Positions 14,589-24,221 of a stretch of DNA of 34,042 nt are shown here, in pieces (position 1 is the stretch's first letter; each line of letters begins with the position of its first letter). This DNA is from JASFUX01 sp050050115. Its GTDB lineage: Bacteria > Pseudomonadota > Alphaproteobacteria > Caulobacterales > Maricaulaceae. The stretch covers positions 1-34,042 of the forward strand of contig JASFUX010000006.1 of NCBI GenBank assembly GCA_050050115.1, read 5' to 3'. The notes beneath the pieces are model-generated. The model did no database searches and was not told the DNA's origin. It saw nothing but the letters and a program-made list of their open reading frames with translations. Position numbers and translations under genes: made by a program.

Positions 14589-15863
14589 TCAGCGCTCCCA
14601 GCTTCCCCGCCAGCGTCCCAGGCCAAAGCGCGCCCGTCCGCACAAGGTCGCGCGCATGACGTTCCCGGTCAGCGGCGCGCCGCACAGGATCGGCATGACG
14701 ATGTCGCGCGTCCAGCCCATCAGCCGGCTGTCGCTCTGGTAGACCGGCGTCAGCATCCACGACATGAACTGATAATAGGCCGTATGCGCAGAGCGCGCGC
14801 GGACGTAGTCCCTGAGCGCCGCCTTGAGCGGGCGATACCGGCGTGCCTCGCCGATCGCCCAGGCGAGCTCGACTGCGTCGATGAGCGCCAGGTTCGCGCC
14901 TTGGCCGAGCTGCGGGCTGGTGCCGTGGGCGGCGTCGCCGATGACGACCAAGCGCCCGCGCGTCCAGGGCCGGGCGGCGACGTTGCGGTAGCTCGCCGGG
15001 GCGAAGGCGTCGAAGCTGTCTGCGCTGGAGAGCAGCGCGCCCGCCTCGGGCCACAGCGCCGACACCTCGGCCTTCAAAGCGTCGAGGCCTTTCTCGCGCG
15101 CTTTGTCGAAGTCGGCGGTCTTCACCGACCAGAAGAAGGCGACCTGCGGGACCGCGCTCCCGGTTGCGCCGTCAGCGTCTGGCGCGGAACCAGGCTCCGC
15201 GCCCCACTTTGGGTCTGCGGCGCTTTGCGCCGCGGGCGCGCGGCCGACTGGCAGGACGCCGGCCATGATCCGCGCGCCGTCGTAGACCTGCCGCAACAGA
15301 TCGCTCCAGGCGTTGTCCGGATCGGGTGCGAGCGTCCAGAAGGCGCCCCAAGGGTAGGCCGGGGCGCGGGCGCTCGGCCGCACGTTCGATCGGAGCTGCG
15401 AGTTCGCGCCGTCCGCGACCACCACGAGATCGTAGCCGGTCCAACTCCGGCCGGTCTCGTCGCGCAGGCGGGCGTGCTCGTCGTCCGCGCCGTCGATCGC
15501 TTCGATCCCGGTTCCCGCATGGACCTCGATCTTCTCAGCCCGAACCGTGTCGTAGAGCGCACCGAAGAGGGCGCTGCGTTGTACGCCGAGGCCGGTCCCC
15601 CGCTCATAAGGCAGATCGAACACCGCACGGCCCCTGCGGTTGCGGCCGAGCAGGCCGGTGACCTTGGCGCCTAAAGCGCGGACCCGATCTTCAAGGCCCA
15701 GGTGGGCCAGGGCCGAAAGTCCGGTGGGCTGGAGCAGCAGCCCCGCGCCGACCGGCTTGGGCTCTTCGAAGCGCTCGAAGATCTCGACCTCGTGGCCGCC
15801 TCGCTTGAGGCCCAGGGCCGCGGCCATGCCGCCGACGCCGCATCCGATGACGGCGATCCGCAT
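14589..15863 (-). CDS. FAD-dependent monooxygenase (UbiH/salicylate hydroxylase type)
   Basis: A 424-residue class A flavin monooxygenase, which uses NAD(P)H and oxygen to hydroxylate aromatic or similar substrates. The N-terminus MRIAVIGCGVGGMAAALGL is the FAD-binding GxGxxG motif, with EIFERFEEPKPVGAG after it. In the middle DLVVVADGANSQLR is the DG motif that contacts both FAD and NAD(P)H. Near residue 280 VVIGDAAHGTSPQLGQGAN is the GD motif of the family. The substrate cannot be deduced; it could be a quinone precursor or an aromatic acid. ATG 15863 with GGGGGAAAG upstream is preferred to a TTG four codons earlier. The vsr gene follows closely. Confidence 0.9.
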   Translation of the reverse strand: MRIAVIGCGVGGMAAALGLKRGGHEVEIFERFEEPKPVGAGLLLQPTGLSALAHLGLEDRVRALGAKVTGLLGRNRRGRAVFDLPYERGTGLGVQRSALFGALYDTVRAEKIEVHAGTGIEAIDGADDEHARLRDETGRSWTGYDLVVVADGANSQLRSNVRPSARAPAYPWGAFWTLAPDPDNAWSDLLRQVYDGARIMAGVLPVGRAPAAQSAADPKWGAEPGSAPDADGATGSAVPQVAFFWSVKTADFDKAREKGLDALKAEVSALWPEAGALLSSADSFDAFAPASYRNVAARPWTRGRLVVIGDAAHGTSPQLGQGANLALIDAVELAWAIGEARRYRPLKAALRDYVRARSAHTAYYQFMSWMLTPVYQSDSRLMGWTRDIVMPILCGAPLTGNVMRATLCGRARFGLGRWRGSWER

Positions 15864-16173
15864 GCTTTCCCCCAACCCCTTCGCCGAGCCCTCGGGCCCC
15901 GGCCTCTACGAACGCTTACCAATGCGCGCCGCAGTTCCCATATGAGCGCGGTTATGCGTTATTCGTTGAATTGTCGCCCATTTGTCATGCAATGAGACGA
16001 CGGAATCATCTAGGAGGAGCTACAGCCGCAGATGTAGCGGCGCGGTTGGGCTCACGATCAGGAGGCTGCGTCTTCATTGATCGTCGCACAGGTTCTCTAA
16101 CAGCAGTTCCGGCGCGTCGGGACGCGCATGGGTCGGCTTTTGCCTTTGCTTCAGGCGACAGGCGGAGGCCGCG
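15864..16173. other. Intergenic region of the divergent monooxygenase and HNH genes
   Basis: This 310-base region must hold both promoters. I see no strong -35/-10 pair; TTGAAT near 15966 with GCAATG 17 bases later on the plus strand is only a weak candidate. It has two strong ribosome-binding-like sequences (AGGAGGAG near 16012 and AGGAGG near 16060) not followed by a credible gene. The first is followed by ATGTAG (16032-16037), a start codon directly followed by a stop. A 71-codon frame through the region looks non-coding. Confidence 0.5.
16019..16038 (+). promoter_or_regulatory. Short hairpin in the HNH gene leader
   Basis: GCTACA and TGTAGC form a six-pair stem with an eight-base loop directly after an AGGAGGAG sequence and over the ATGTAG start-stop pair. 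It could be a leader structure; there is no other support. Confidence 0.25.
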
Positions 16174-16740
16174 ATGCAGGTCCTGAGCAATCCGCCGTCC
16201 GGCTTGCCGTGCCTTGTGCTCAACGCCGACTACCGGCCGCTGTCCTACTATCCGCTTTCGTTGTGGTCCTGGCAGGAGGCGATCAAGAACGTCTTCCTCG
16301 ACCGGGTGAACATCGTGGCGACTTACAACCGGGCGCTGCGCTCGCCCTCGCGCGAGGTGCCCGCGCCGTCGGTCGTGTCGTTAAAGGACTATGTCGCTCA
16401 GGACCGCGCGCCGGCCTTCACCCGGTTCAACCTGTTCCTGCGGGACGGCTTTTCGTGTGTCTACTGCGGCTGGGACGTGAAGGAAGACCTCACGTTCGAC
16501 CACCTCATCCCCCGCTCGAAGGGCGGGCGGACGACGTGGGCGAACATCGTCACCGCGTGCGCGCCGTGCAACCTGAAGAAGGGCGGCCGGTCGCCGAAGG
16601 ACGCCGACATGCATCCCATCCGCGCACCCTACCGGCCGAGCATGCGCGAGCTGCAGTCGATGGGCCGCCGGTTCCCGCCGAACTTCCTGCACGAAAGCTG
16701 GCTCGACTACCTCTATTGGGACGTCGAGCTGGAGGCTTGA
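16174..16740 (+). CDS. HNH endonuclease family protein
   Basis: A 188-residue protein with a C-terminal HNH nuclease fold. The zinc-ribbon cysteines CVYC (about residues 96-99) are followed by LTFDHLIPRSKGGRTTWANI, the beta-beta-alpha metal motif with its His and Asn, and then ACAPCN, the second Cys pair. The N-terminal half (LVLNADYRPLSYYPLSLWSW, AIKNVFLDRVNIVATYN) matches the conserved chromosomal HNH proteins of many proteobacteria and cyanobacteria, distinct from restriction or homing nucleases. Their cellular job is not established; DNA repair or RNA/DNA processing are options. GGAGG lies eight bases before the ATG. No methylase partner is nearby. Confidence 0.9.
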   Translation: MQVLSNPPSGLPCLVLNADYRPLSYYPLSLWSWQEAIKNVFLDRVNIVATYNRALRSPSREVPAPSVVSLKDYVAQDRAPAFTRFNLFLRDGFSCVYCGWDVKEDLTFDHLIPRSKGGRTTWANIVTACAPCNLKKGGRSPKDADMHPIRAPYRPSMRELQSMGRRFPPNFLHESWLDYLYWDVELEA

Positions 16741-16864
16741 GTCCGTCGCCGCGCCCAATGCTGCGGCGCACGGCTAGCTTGTTGTGCGCAATTCGCCCCT
16801 CGGTCACAAATGGGTCGCTGGCCCGCGCCAGAACGGCGCTTTGCGCAGCGAGGGGAGGAAACCC

Positions 16865-17179
16865 ATGCAGTTCTTTCGCGCCTTGGTCATCGGGACCTTG
16901 AATTTCGTCGGCTTCATCGCGTTCATCGGCGCCATCGTCATCAGCGCCTTCGCCGGATGGGAGGAAGGCCCGGCGATCTTGTCGTTCGCTTTCGGCCCCG
17001 GCGTCGACGACGTCGAGCTGCTCGCGTCGATCCCGCAAGCCGGATGGGCCGCCATCGGCGCGGTGATCGGCTGGATTATGGCCTCGCTCGCGCTGGGCGT
17101 GATCTTCGTGCTGATCGACATCCAGGACGGCATCCGCGACCTGCATCGCGATCTGACCAGGAACGCCGGATCGGCGTGA
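16865..17179 (+). CDS. Small integral membrane protein, two helices
   Basis: A 104-residue protein not recognised by family. It has a first hydrophobic helix (about 7-29, VIGTLNFVGFIAFIGAIVIS), a periplasmic or cytoplasmic loop (EEGPAILSFAFGPGVDDVEL), a second helix (about 58-83, WAAIGAVIGWIMASLALGVI) and a charged C-terminal helix (DIQDGIRDLHRDLTRN). ATG 16865 is supported by GGGGAGGAAA; longer frames start in non-coding-looking sequence. It sits between the HNH and transporter genes on the same strand. Role unknown. Confidence 0.75.
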   Translation: MQFFRALVIGTLNFVGFIAFIGAIVISAFAGWEEGPAILSFAFGPGVDDVELLASIPQAGWAAIGAVIGWIMASLALGVIFVLIDIQDGIRDLHRDLTRNAGSA

Positions 17180-17214
17180 TCGGTCCGTCGACGCATCAGG
17201 CAGACCAGTTTCGG

Positions 17215-17247
17215 CGCGGCGCGCGGTTGGAGCGACTGCGCGCCGCG
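17215..17247 (+). terminator. GC-rich hairpin after the small membrane protein gene
   Basis: CGCGGCGCGC (17215-17224) and GCGCGCCGCG (17238-17247) form a perfect ten-pair stem with a 13-base loop, 36 bases after the stop at 17179. It lacks a T-run, so it is a weak or Rho-assisted terminator at best, or another structure. Confidence 0.35.
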
Positions 17248-17376
17248 ATCGATTTCAGCCAAGCGGCGCGGCTTGCCAGGGCCGGAGCGCGCCGGCATGA
17301 AAGCGTACGGAGCTGATCCGAGGGCGGCGCCTGCGTCGTAGAGGCTTTGAACGATCGCCGCCGGGAGGGCGCAGAC

Positions 17377-18768
17377 ATGACCGACGTCGCTCCGGCCGGC
17401 GCTCTTTCCACGAAATCCAAGACCGGCCGCCGCGCCTGGGTGTCGTTCGCAACCGGGCTTGAGATCTTCAACATTCCGATCACCTACGTGATCTTCGTGC
17501 CTTACTTCATCAACACCGTCGGCGGGGACGCCGCGGCGGGGCAGACGCTGTGGGGCTACGCGGCGGGGATCGGCGGACTGATTGGGGCGCTGATGAGCCC
17601 GCCGCTCGGGTTCGCGGCGGAAAACCCGTCGCGCCGGCGAATGTTCCTCACCGTCGCGCTGTTCGCCAACGCTGTTCCGGCGTTCATTCTCGCGCTGGCT
17701 GCGCCGGGGATCGCCGGGCCGGTGTTGGTGATCGTGCTCGTCGCGCTCGCCGTCGCGACGGCGGCAAACGATATCAACTACGCGCTCCTCGGCGGCATGC
17801 TTGTCGATGTCGCGCCCTCGGCGATCATGGGACGGACCAGCGCGGCGGCGGTGTCGATCGGCTGGGCGTTCGGGATCGTTATCTCGCTGGCTTATCTCGG
17901 CGCCTTCGTGATGTTCGATCCGTTCGGGCTGGAGCTCGATCCGGCGGCGGGGCAGGCCGAACGGCTGATCGGGCCGATCGCCGGCGCGCTGATGCTGATC
18001 CTCTGCCTGCCGCTGCTGCTGCTTCGGCCGCCCCCGGCGCCCGTGCGTCCCAAGCGCAGCTTCGGAATATGGTTCAGCGAGGAGATGGGGGTTCTTTTCA
18101 AGGAGCGCGCGGTGGCGATCGCCGTCGCAGCGCGCCTGATCTACTGGTCCGGCGTCACGCTCTTAGGGTTGTTCGGCACTGGGTTCGCGCGCGCGGTGTT
18201 CGGTTGGGACACGCTGACGGCGGGGATCTTCGGTCTCCTGGTGCTGGCGTTCGGCGTTCTGGGCGCCTTCACCGGTGGTCGGCTCGACGACAAGATCGGT
18301 TCGCGCAATTCCCTGATCGTCTATCTGATCGGTCTCGCGATTTCGATGGGTCTGATTTTGACGCTCGAGCCGGACCGGATCTTTTTCGTCATTGAACTGA
18401 CGCCCCGCGCGCTGGATGCGGGACCGCTCAGCTCGCCGGCCGAATGGGCGGCGCTGGGGCTCGGGTCGCTCGCGGGCTTCTTCGTCGGACCGACGGGGCC
18501 GATCTCGCGCACGCTGGTTTCGCGCCTCGCGCCTCCAGGCCGCACGGCGCGTTATTTTGGCGTTGCGGCGCTGGCGGGCAACGTGACCAATTTCTTTGGC
18601 CCTGTCGCCGTGGCTGTGCTGACCCAGGCGACAGGCAACCAGCGGGTCGGACTGCTGGTCGCGCCGGGGTTTCTCATTCTCGGCGTACTGATCGTGATGT
18701 TCCTGCCGCCGGCGAAAGAAGCACGGACCGACGAAGCGCCGCCGACGCCTGAAACCGAAGCGTTCTAA
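17377..18768 (+). CDS. MFS transporter, UMF1/Atg22-like
   Basis: A 463-residue inner-membrane transporter with about 12 hydrophobic helices. The layout, with WGYAAGIGGLIGALMSPPLGF after the first helices, the NDINYALLGGMLVDVAP segment and the mid-protein GGRLDDKIGSRNS loop, fits the UMF1 (Atg22-like) branch of the major facilitator superfamily. Substrates are unknown for most bacterial members; efflux of amino acids or other small molecules has been suggested for related proteins. ATG 17377 follows GGGAGGG by about seven bases. A TTG ten codons earlier is less likely. Its stop lies only seven bases from the stop of the converging coq7 gene, with no terminator between. Confidence 0.85.
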   Translation: MTDVAPAGALSTKSKTGRRAWVSFATGLEIFNIPITYVIFVPYFINTVGGDAAAGQTLWGYAAGIGGLIGALMSPPLGFAAENPSRRRMFLTVALFANAVPAFILALAAPGIAGPVLVIVLVALAVATAANDINYALLGGMLVDVAPSAIMGRTSAAAVSIGWAFGIVISLAYLGAFVMFDPFGLELDPAAGQAERLIGPIAGALMLILCLPLLLLRPPPAPVRPKRSFGIWFSEEMGVLFKERAVAIAVAARLIYWSGVTLLGLFGTGFARAVFGWDTLTAGIFGLLVLAFGVLGAFTGGRLDDKIGSRNSLIVYLIGLAISMGLILTLEPDRIFFVIELTPRALDAGPLSSPAEWAALGLGSLAGFFVGPTGPISRTLVSRLAPPGRTARYFGVAALAGNVTNFFGPVAVAVLTQATGNQRVGLLVAPGFLILGVLIVMFLPPAKEARTDEAPPTPETEAF

Positions 18769-18775
18769 CGCTCGC

Positions 18776-19348
18776 TCAGACCTTCTCGCTGACCTTGATC
18801 GCCGCGCGGCAGCCTGCGCGGATGAACGCGGCGAGCAGGGGATAGCCCGGGGCGTCCTTGGCGCCGAGGTTCACCGCTTCGTCGCGATGGTTCAGCTCCT
18901 CGGCGCGGAACTCCGCAAAGGTCTTCGCCAGCTCGGGCTCTTCGCCGGCGGCTTCGAGCTCGTCGACCTGCGACTGGTAGTGCTGCTCGATCACCGTTTC
19001 GACCGCTTCGGTGCACGCATGCGCCGCGCGCTCGCCCAGAAGCGCCGTCGCCGCGCCGAGCGCAAAGCCGGCTGCGTTCCACACCGGCGCGAGCGCCGTC
19101 GGGCGGACTTGGCGCTCATTCAACAGCGTGTCGAACGCCTCGAGGTGGCGCTGCTCTTCGCGCTCCATCTCGTTCAAGGTGCGCGCCGTGCCGCGCGTTT
19201 TCCGAGCGCGGGCGAGCACCGCCTGCTGGCCGCGGTAGATCGCCACGGCGCCGTATTCTCCGGCGTGGTCGACGCGCAGCATCTCCTCGACGCGGCGCTT
19301 GAGCCCGTCGCCGGGCGGACGGGGGCGAGGGCGGCGCTTGTCAGGCAT
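18776..19348 (-). CDS. coq7: Demethoxyubiquinone hydroxylase (Coq7 family)
   Basis: A 190-residue di-iron hydroxylase of ubiquinone synthesis, which adds the C6 hydroxyl to demethoxyubiquinone at the inner membrane. The iron ligands of the ferritin-like fold are visible: Glu31 in DHAGEYGAVAIYRGQ, Glu65 and His68 in EREEQRH, a Glu in ETVIEQHYQSQ, and the C-terminal FRAEELNHRDEA with its Glu and His. The C-terminus is hydrophobic (PLLAAFIRAGCRAAI), fitting membrane association. The gene overlaps the end of dsbB by eight bases, so the two are one operon. This enzyme is frequent in alphaproteobacteria, where it replaces UbiF. Gene neighbours support an aerobic, ubiquinone-using cell. Confidence 0.94.
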   Translation of the reverse strand: MPDKRRPRPRPPGDGLKRRVEEMLRVDHAGEYGAVAIYRGQQAVLARARKTRGTARTLNEMEREEQRHLEAFDTLLNERQVRPTALAPVWNAAGFALGAATALLGERAAHACTEAVETVIEQHYQSQVDELEAAGEEPELAKTFAEFRAEELNHRDEAVNLGAKDAPGYPLLAAFIRAGCRAAIKVSEKV

Positions 19349-19934
19349 GCTGGCCCTGTTGCTGAGGCTGCGGCCCGCCCTCGTCCTCGGTCTCGACCCG
19401 CTCGAGGGTGCGCTGCGCGGCGAGGAAGCTGGCGACCGCGAGGCCGATAGAGATCAGCGCGTTCCAGCCGGCCATCGACAGGCGCAGGATCGGATCGCGC
19501 CACGCGGCTTCGTCGCAGACGACCGCAGGGCCGCCTGCACCGAGCGCGGCGGCGATCGAGTCGGCGGAGACGTTGTTCAAGTTGGAGAGCGCGCAGGCCG
19601 CCGGACCGGGCCAGAACTTCCACTCCACGCCGGCGTGATAGCCCGCGATGATTGCGCCGGTAAGAAACGCCGTGCCGACGAGGACCTGGGCCGCCCGGGC
19701 GATCCGGCCTTCGGGATGGCGCGCCCAGAACCAGGCGCTCGCCCCGGCGATCCAGAGCACGCCCCAGTAGACCTCGCGCTGGCGCAGGCAAAGCAGGCAC
19801 GGCTCGTAGCCCAACGCCTCGAACGTATGCGCGGTCGCGAGCATCGCCGCGGACACGGCGGCGGCGACGCCCGGCCAGTAGCGCCAGGCGAAGGCCAGGG
19901 CGGGGGCCAAAGCGGCTTCGATGCGGTCTCTCAT
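19341..19934 (-). CDS. dsbB: Disulfide bond formation protein DsbB
   Basis: A 197-residue inner-membrane protein that reoxidises DsbA and hands electrons to ubiquinone. The first periplasmic pair is Cys46 and Cys49 in EPCLLCLRQRE, the classic CxxC with the quinone-site Arg just after. The second pair is Cys114 (GPAACALS) and Cys140 (AVVCDE). Four membrane helices are apparent. The tail is Gln-rich (PQPQQQGQHA). Overlap with coq7, whose product contributes to ubiquinone, is a sensible functional link. No DsbA is in the window. It is shorter in loops than the E. coli protein only slightly. Confidence 0.92.
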   Translation of the reverse strand: MRDRIEAALAPALAFAWRYWPGVAAAVSAAMLATAHTFEALGYEPCLLCLRQREVYWGVLWIAGASAWFWARHPEGRIARAAQVLVGTAFLTGAIIAGYHAGVEWKFWPGPAACALSNLNNVSADSIAAALGAGGPAVVCDEAAWRDPILRLSMAGWNALISIGLAVASFLAAQRTLERVETEDEGGPQPQQQGQHA

Positions 19935-19986
19935 GAGGGCTAGTCTAGCGCGCTTTTCCGGGCGCTGTCCGCACCCGGCGGCTGCG

Positions 19987-20592
19987 TCAATGCAGCACGC
20001 GCAGAGCGACGAAACCGGCGACGATCAGCAGAAAGAACGCCGTCATGATCAGCCCGAAGCGCTTCTCGATCACGTCGCGCGCGCTTTCGCCGATGACGTA
20101 GAGCACCAGGGCTACCCCGAAGAAGCGAATGCCGCGCGATAGGATCGAAGCGATGACGAAGGCGTGCAGCGGCACCGACAGCGTGCCCGAGGCGATGGTG
20201 ATCACCTTGTAGGGGAAGGGCGTGACCCCCGCGCCGAAGACGCCGAGGAACTGCGGCCAGAACCCCAGTTCGAGCACGCGGGACTGGAACTCCAAGAAGC
20301 GCTCGTTGACGCCCTCGGCGCCGTAAAAGAACGACAACAGCGGCATGCCCAGCTCGCGCCAGGCGAAAAAGCCGATCGCATAGCCGGCCAGTCCGCCGAT
20401 CACCGAGGCGATGGTGCAGACAAAAGCGATCAGCGCCCAGCGCTGGCGGTTCGCCAGCACCATGGGCGCCAGCATGATGTCGGGCGGCAGCGGGAAGACC
20501 GAGCTTTCGATAAAGGAGATGAACGCCAGGGCGCGCAGCGCGTTGGGCCCGCGGGCCGTGGCGAGGAGGCTCTCTTTCATCCGGGTGAACAC
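19987..20592 (-). CDS. DedA/YqaA-type (VTT-domain) inner-membrane protein
   Basis: A 201-residue membrane protein of the YqaA/DedA group. Conserved pieces are ISFIESSVFPLPPDIMLAPM (the E..F.P.PPD motif), GGLAGYAIGFFAW, and GFGAG-like FGAGVTPFPYKVITIASG, all typical of the VTT domain. Four to five helices are seen. DedA relatives are linked to membrane homeostasis and lipid carrier flipping, but the role of the YqaA branch is unclear. I chose GTG 20592, which has GGAAGGA about nine bases upstream and gives the N-terminal length usual for the group; ATG 20628 and ATG 20580 are alternatives. It lies 52 bases before dsbB and may be co-transcribed with it. Confidence 0.85.
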   Translation of the reverse strand: MFTRMKESLLATARGPNALRALAFISFIESSVFPLPPDIMLAPMVLANRQRWALIAFVCTIASVIGGLAGYAIGFFAWRELGMPLLSFFYGAEGVNERFLEFQSRVLELGFWPQFLGVFGAGVTPFPYKVITIASGTLSVPLHAFVIASILSRGIRFFGVALVLYVIGESARDVIEKRFGLIMTAFFLLIVAGFVALRVLH

Positions 20593-20728
20593 GGGCGGCG
20601 ATCCTTCCCTCGACGCGGCGTCTCGCATGGCGTTCCGCCATGGTCCATGGGCGGCCGCCCCCGCGGCCCGGCGCTTGCGCCTAGCAAGGTCCGGGCCTGC
20701 GGTAAAGCGCGCGGCTCTGTCGGATGCG

Positions 20729-20756
20729 TTGACGGCGGGCCGCGCGCAGCTATGTT
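20729..20756 (+). promoter_or_regulatory. Promoter of tRNA-Leu
   Basis: TTGACG (20729-20734) and TATGTT (20751-20756) are separated by 16 bases, close to the sigma-70 consensus. The expected start of transcription near 20763 lies about 22 bases before the mature tRNA, a usual distance. The spacer is very GC-rich, like the stable-RNA promoters that respond to growth rate. Confidence 0.65.
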
Positions 20757-20784
20757 CGCCGGCCTGAGGCCGATCTAAGCCTTG

Positions 20785-20871
20785 GCCCCTGTGGCGGAAT
20801 TGGTAGACGCAACGGATTCAAAATCCGTCGCCTTAACGGGCGTGTCAGTTCGAGTCTGACCGGGGGCACCA
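20785..20871 (+). tRNA. tRNA-Leu (anticodon CAA)
   Basis: An 87-base tRNA with a full cloverleaf. The acceptor stem pairs GCCCCTG with CGGGGGC (one G-T wobble). The D arm is GGCGGAATTGGTAGACGC, the anticodon stem ACGGA/TCCGT encloses TTCAAAA with anticodon CAA at 20819-20821, and the long variable arm (CGCCTTAACGGGCG) marks a class II tRNA. The T arm GTTCGAGTC is present, and CCA is encoded at 20869-20871. It decodes UUG. Confidence 0.97.
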
Positions 20872-20884
20872 CCCTTCGCTCTTC

Positions 20885-21021
20885 GAGCTTCGGGCGGCTT
20901 ACGCCCTTGTCCCACGAAGCTCCGTCAGGAGCGCAGGGGGAAGTAAGCCGGCTGAAGGTCGTTAGAGCGAGGCGTGCGCTCCGAAGCTCCTGAAAGGAGC
21001 GAAGGAGGGCTGAGCCCGGCT
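20885..21021. repeat. Palindromic repeat tract downstream of tRNA-Leu
   Basis: Two similar units of about 39 bases (20915-20953 and 20982-21021) both start CGAAGCTCC, fold through GCTCC with GGAGC around a short loop, continue with a G-rich run and end in CCGGCT. An inverted copy of the beginning, GAGCTTCG, lies at 20885-20892, and CGGCTTAC near 20895 is matched by GTAAGCCG at 20943-20950. The tract is non-coding and may be a dispersed repeat or an RNA leader. Confidence 0.5.
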
Positions 21022-21109
21022 CACGTTTCCTCGACGCAGCTCCGCTCTGATCCGTTTGTTCTGCTAGGGTCTGCTCCTGTCCGCCATTTGACGGCGAAGG
21101 GAGGACGCC

Positions 21110-21790
21110 ATGACAGATCTGGACCGTCGATCGATGCTTGCTGCAGGCGCGGTTCTTGCGGCTGGAGCGGCGGCCGGCGCCGCCGCGCAGACGCCCGCCG
21201 CCGAGCCGATCTCCTATGACCCGCAGCCGCTACCGTTCGACCCGACCGCGATCGAGGGGCTGTCCGAACAGCTGCTGCGCAGCCACCACGAGCGGAACTA
21301 CTCGGGCGCCGTGCGTCGCCTCGGCGCGATACAGACCGAGCTGGCCGGGCTCGATCCCGCGGCGACGCCGGGCTTCACGCTGAACGGGCTGAAGCGCGAG
21401 GAGCTGATCGCCCTCAACTCGATGATCCTGCATGAGGTCTATTTCGCCGGCTTCAACGATCAGACCGCGCCGGGCGACGCGCTGGCCGCGCAGATCGAGA
21501 CCGACTTCGGCTCGCTCGACCGCTGGAGCGCGGAGTTCGCCGCGATGGGACGCGCGCTCGGCGGCGGCTCGGGCTGGGTGCTGTTGACCTGGAGCCCGCG
21601 CGCCGGTCGGCTGATCAACGCCTGGGCGTTCGATCATTCGATGACCGCCGCCGACGGTCGCGTGCTCCTGGCGCTCGACATGTATGAGCACTCCTACGCC
21701 ATGGACTACGGCGCGGACGCCGGCGGCTATGTTGAGGCGTTCATGGCGGCCAAGGGCTGGGCGCATGCGGACGCGGCGTTCGCGGCCTAG
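21110..21790 (+). CDS. Tat-exported superoxide dismutase-like protein (Fe/Mn family)
   Basis: A 226-residue protein of the Fe/Mn superoxide dismutase family with a twin-arginine signal (LDRRSMLAAGAVLAAGAAAG; Arg6-Arg7), so it is predicted to be folded before export to the periplasm. The metal ligands are present: His59 in SHHERNY, His108 in LHEVYF, and Asp190 and His194 in LDMYEHSY. Gly-rich GGGSGWVLLTW is also typical. In contrast, the second-shell residues His30 and Tyr34 of the E. coli Mn enzyme align, without gaps, with Asn63 and Ala67, and the usual active-site Gln is likely replaced by His176. This resembles the atypical SOD-like group that includes ChrC-type proteins (from memory). Activity is therefore uncertain. 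A GGGAGGA ribosome binding site is present. Confidence 0.88.
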   Translation: MTDLDRRSMLAAGAVLAAGAAAGAAAQTPAAEPISYDPQPLPFDPTAIEGLSEQLLRSHHERNYSGAVRRLGAIQTELAGLDPAATPGFTLNGLKREELIALNSMILHEVYFAGFNDQTAPGDALAAQIETDFGSLDRWSAEFAAMGRALGGGSGWVLLTWSPRAGRLINAWAFDHSMTAADGRVLLALDMYEHSYAMDYGADAGGYVEAFMAAKGWAHADAAFAA

Positions 21791-21818
21791 GGAGCAACCG
21801 GCCACCATTCGGGTTTCT

Positions 21819-21900
21819 GATTCGGTTCCCGAATCATCTGTGGAAAGCGGGCCGCTTTGACTCGCATGCCGAACGAATCTGTCTAAACATGCGGCATGCG
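21819..21900. repeat. Cluster of short palindromes after the SOD-like gene
   Basis: Three hairpins follow one another: GATTCGG/CCGAATC (21819-21835, loop TTC), AAAGCGG/CCGCTTT (21844-21858, loop of one base) and CGCATGCCG/CGGCATGCG (21863-21900, 20-base loop). None has a good T-run. They lie between converging genes, before the strong terminator at 21941. Confidence 0.4.
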
Positions 21901-21940
21901 CGGCGGCTTGGTCTCCTGCCCGCGTGTCGCAGCGACATCG

Positions 21941-21974
21941 ACGACGCCCTCTCGAGAACCCGAGAGGGCGTCGT
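21941..21974. terminator. Strong bidirectional terminator
   Basis: A perfect 14-pair stem (ACGACGCCCTCTCG with CGAGAGGGCGTCGT) closed by AGAACC sits between the SOD-like gene (plus) and the FadB-like gene (minus). On the plus strand it is followed by TACTTTTGG. It lies 150 bases from the SOD stop and 17 bases from the FadB-like stop, so it serves both. Confidence 0.82.
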
Positions 21975-21990
21975 TACTTTTGGGACCAGC

Positions 21991-24081
<2,091 letters not shown>

Positions 24082-24131
24082 GGATGGTCTCCCCAGGGCC
24101 TGTAACGGAAAGCGTTTGAACGGATCGGTCT

Positions 24132-24147
24132 CGCCGGGAACCCGGCG
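24132..24147 (-). promoter_or_regulatory. Short GC-rich hairpin upstream of the FadB-like gene
   Basis: CGCCGGG and CCCGGCG pair in a seven-base stem with a two-base loop, about 50 bases upstream of the ATG at 24081. It could be an operator-like palindrome or chance in GC-rich DNA. No firm promoter is seen; TTGACG occurs further upstream without a matching -10. Confidence 0.25.
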
Positions 24148-24221
24148 GGTCGCGTTCTAGTGGCCGCGCCGGGGGTGTTTCGTCAATGGGTTGGCGGCGT
24201 TTTGTTGCCGCGGCGGCCGGT

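Noticed and set aside
15971..16186. 71-codon frame upstream of the HNH gene
   Set aside because: Arg-rich, motif-free, overlaps the HNH start in another frame.
20785..21021. Attachment site or integrated element at tRNA-Leu
   Set aside because: No integrase gene and no repeat of the tRNA 3' end were found in the window; the tract looks like a palindromic repeat only.
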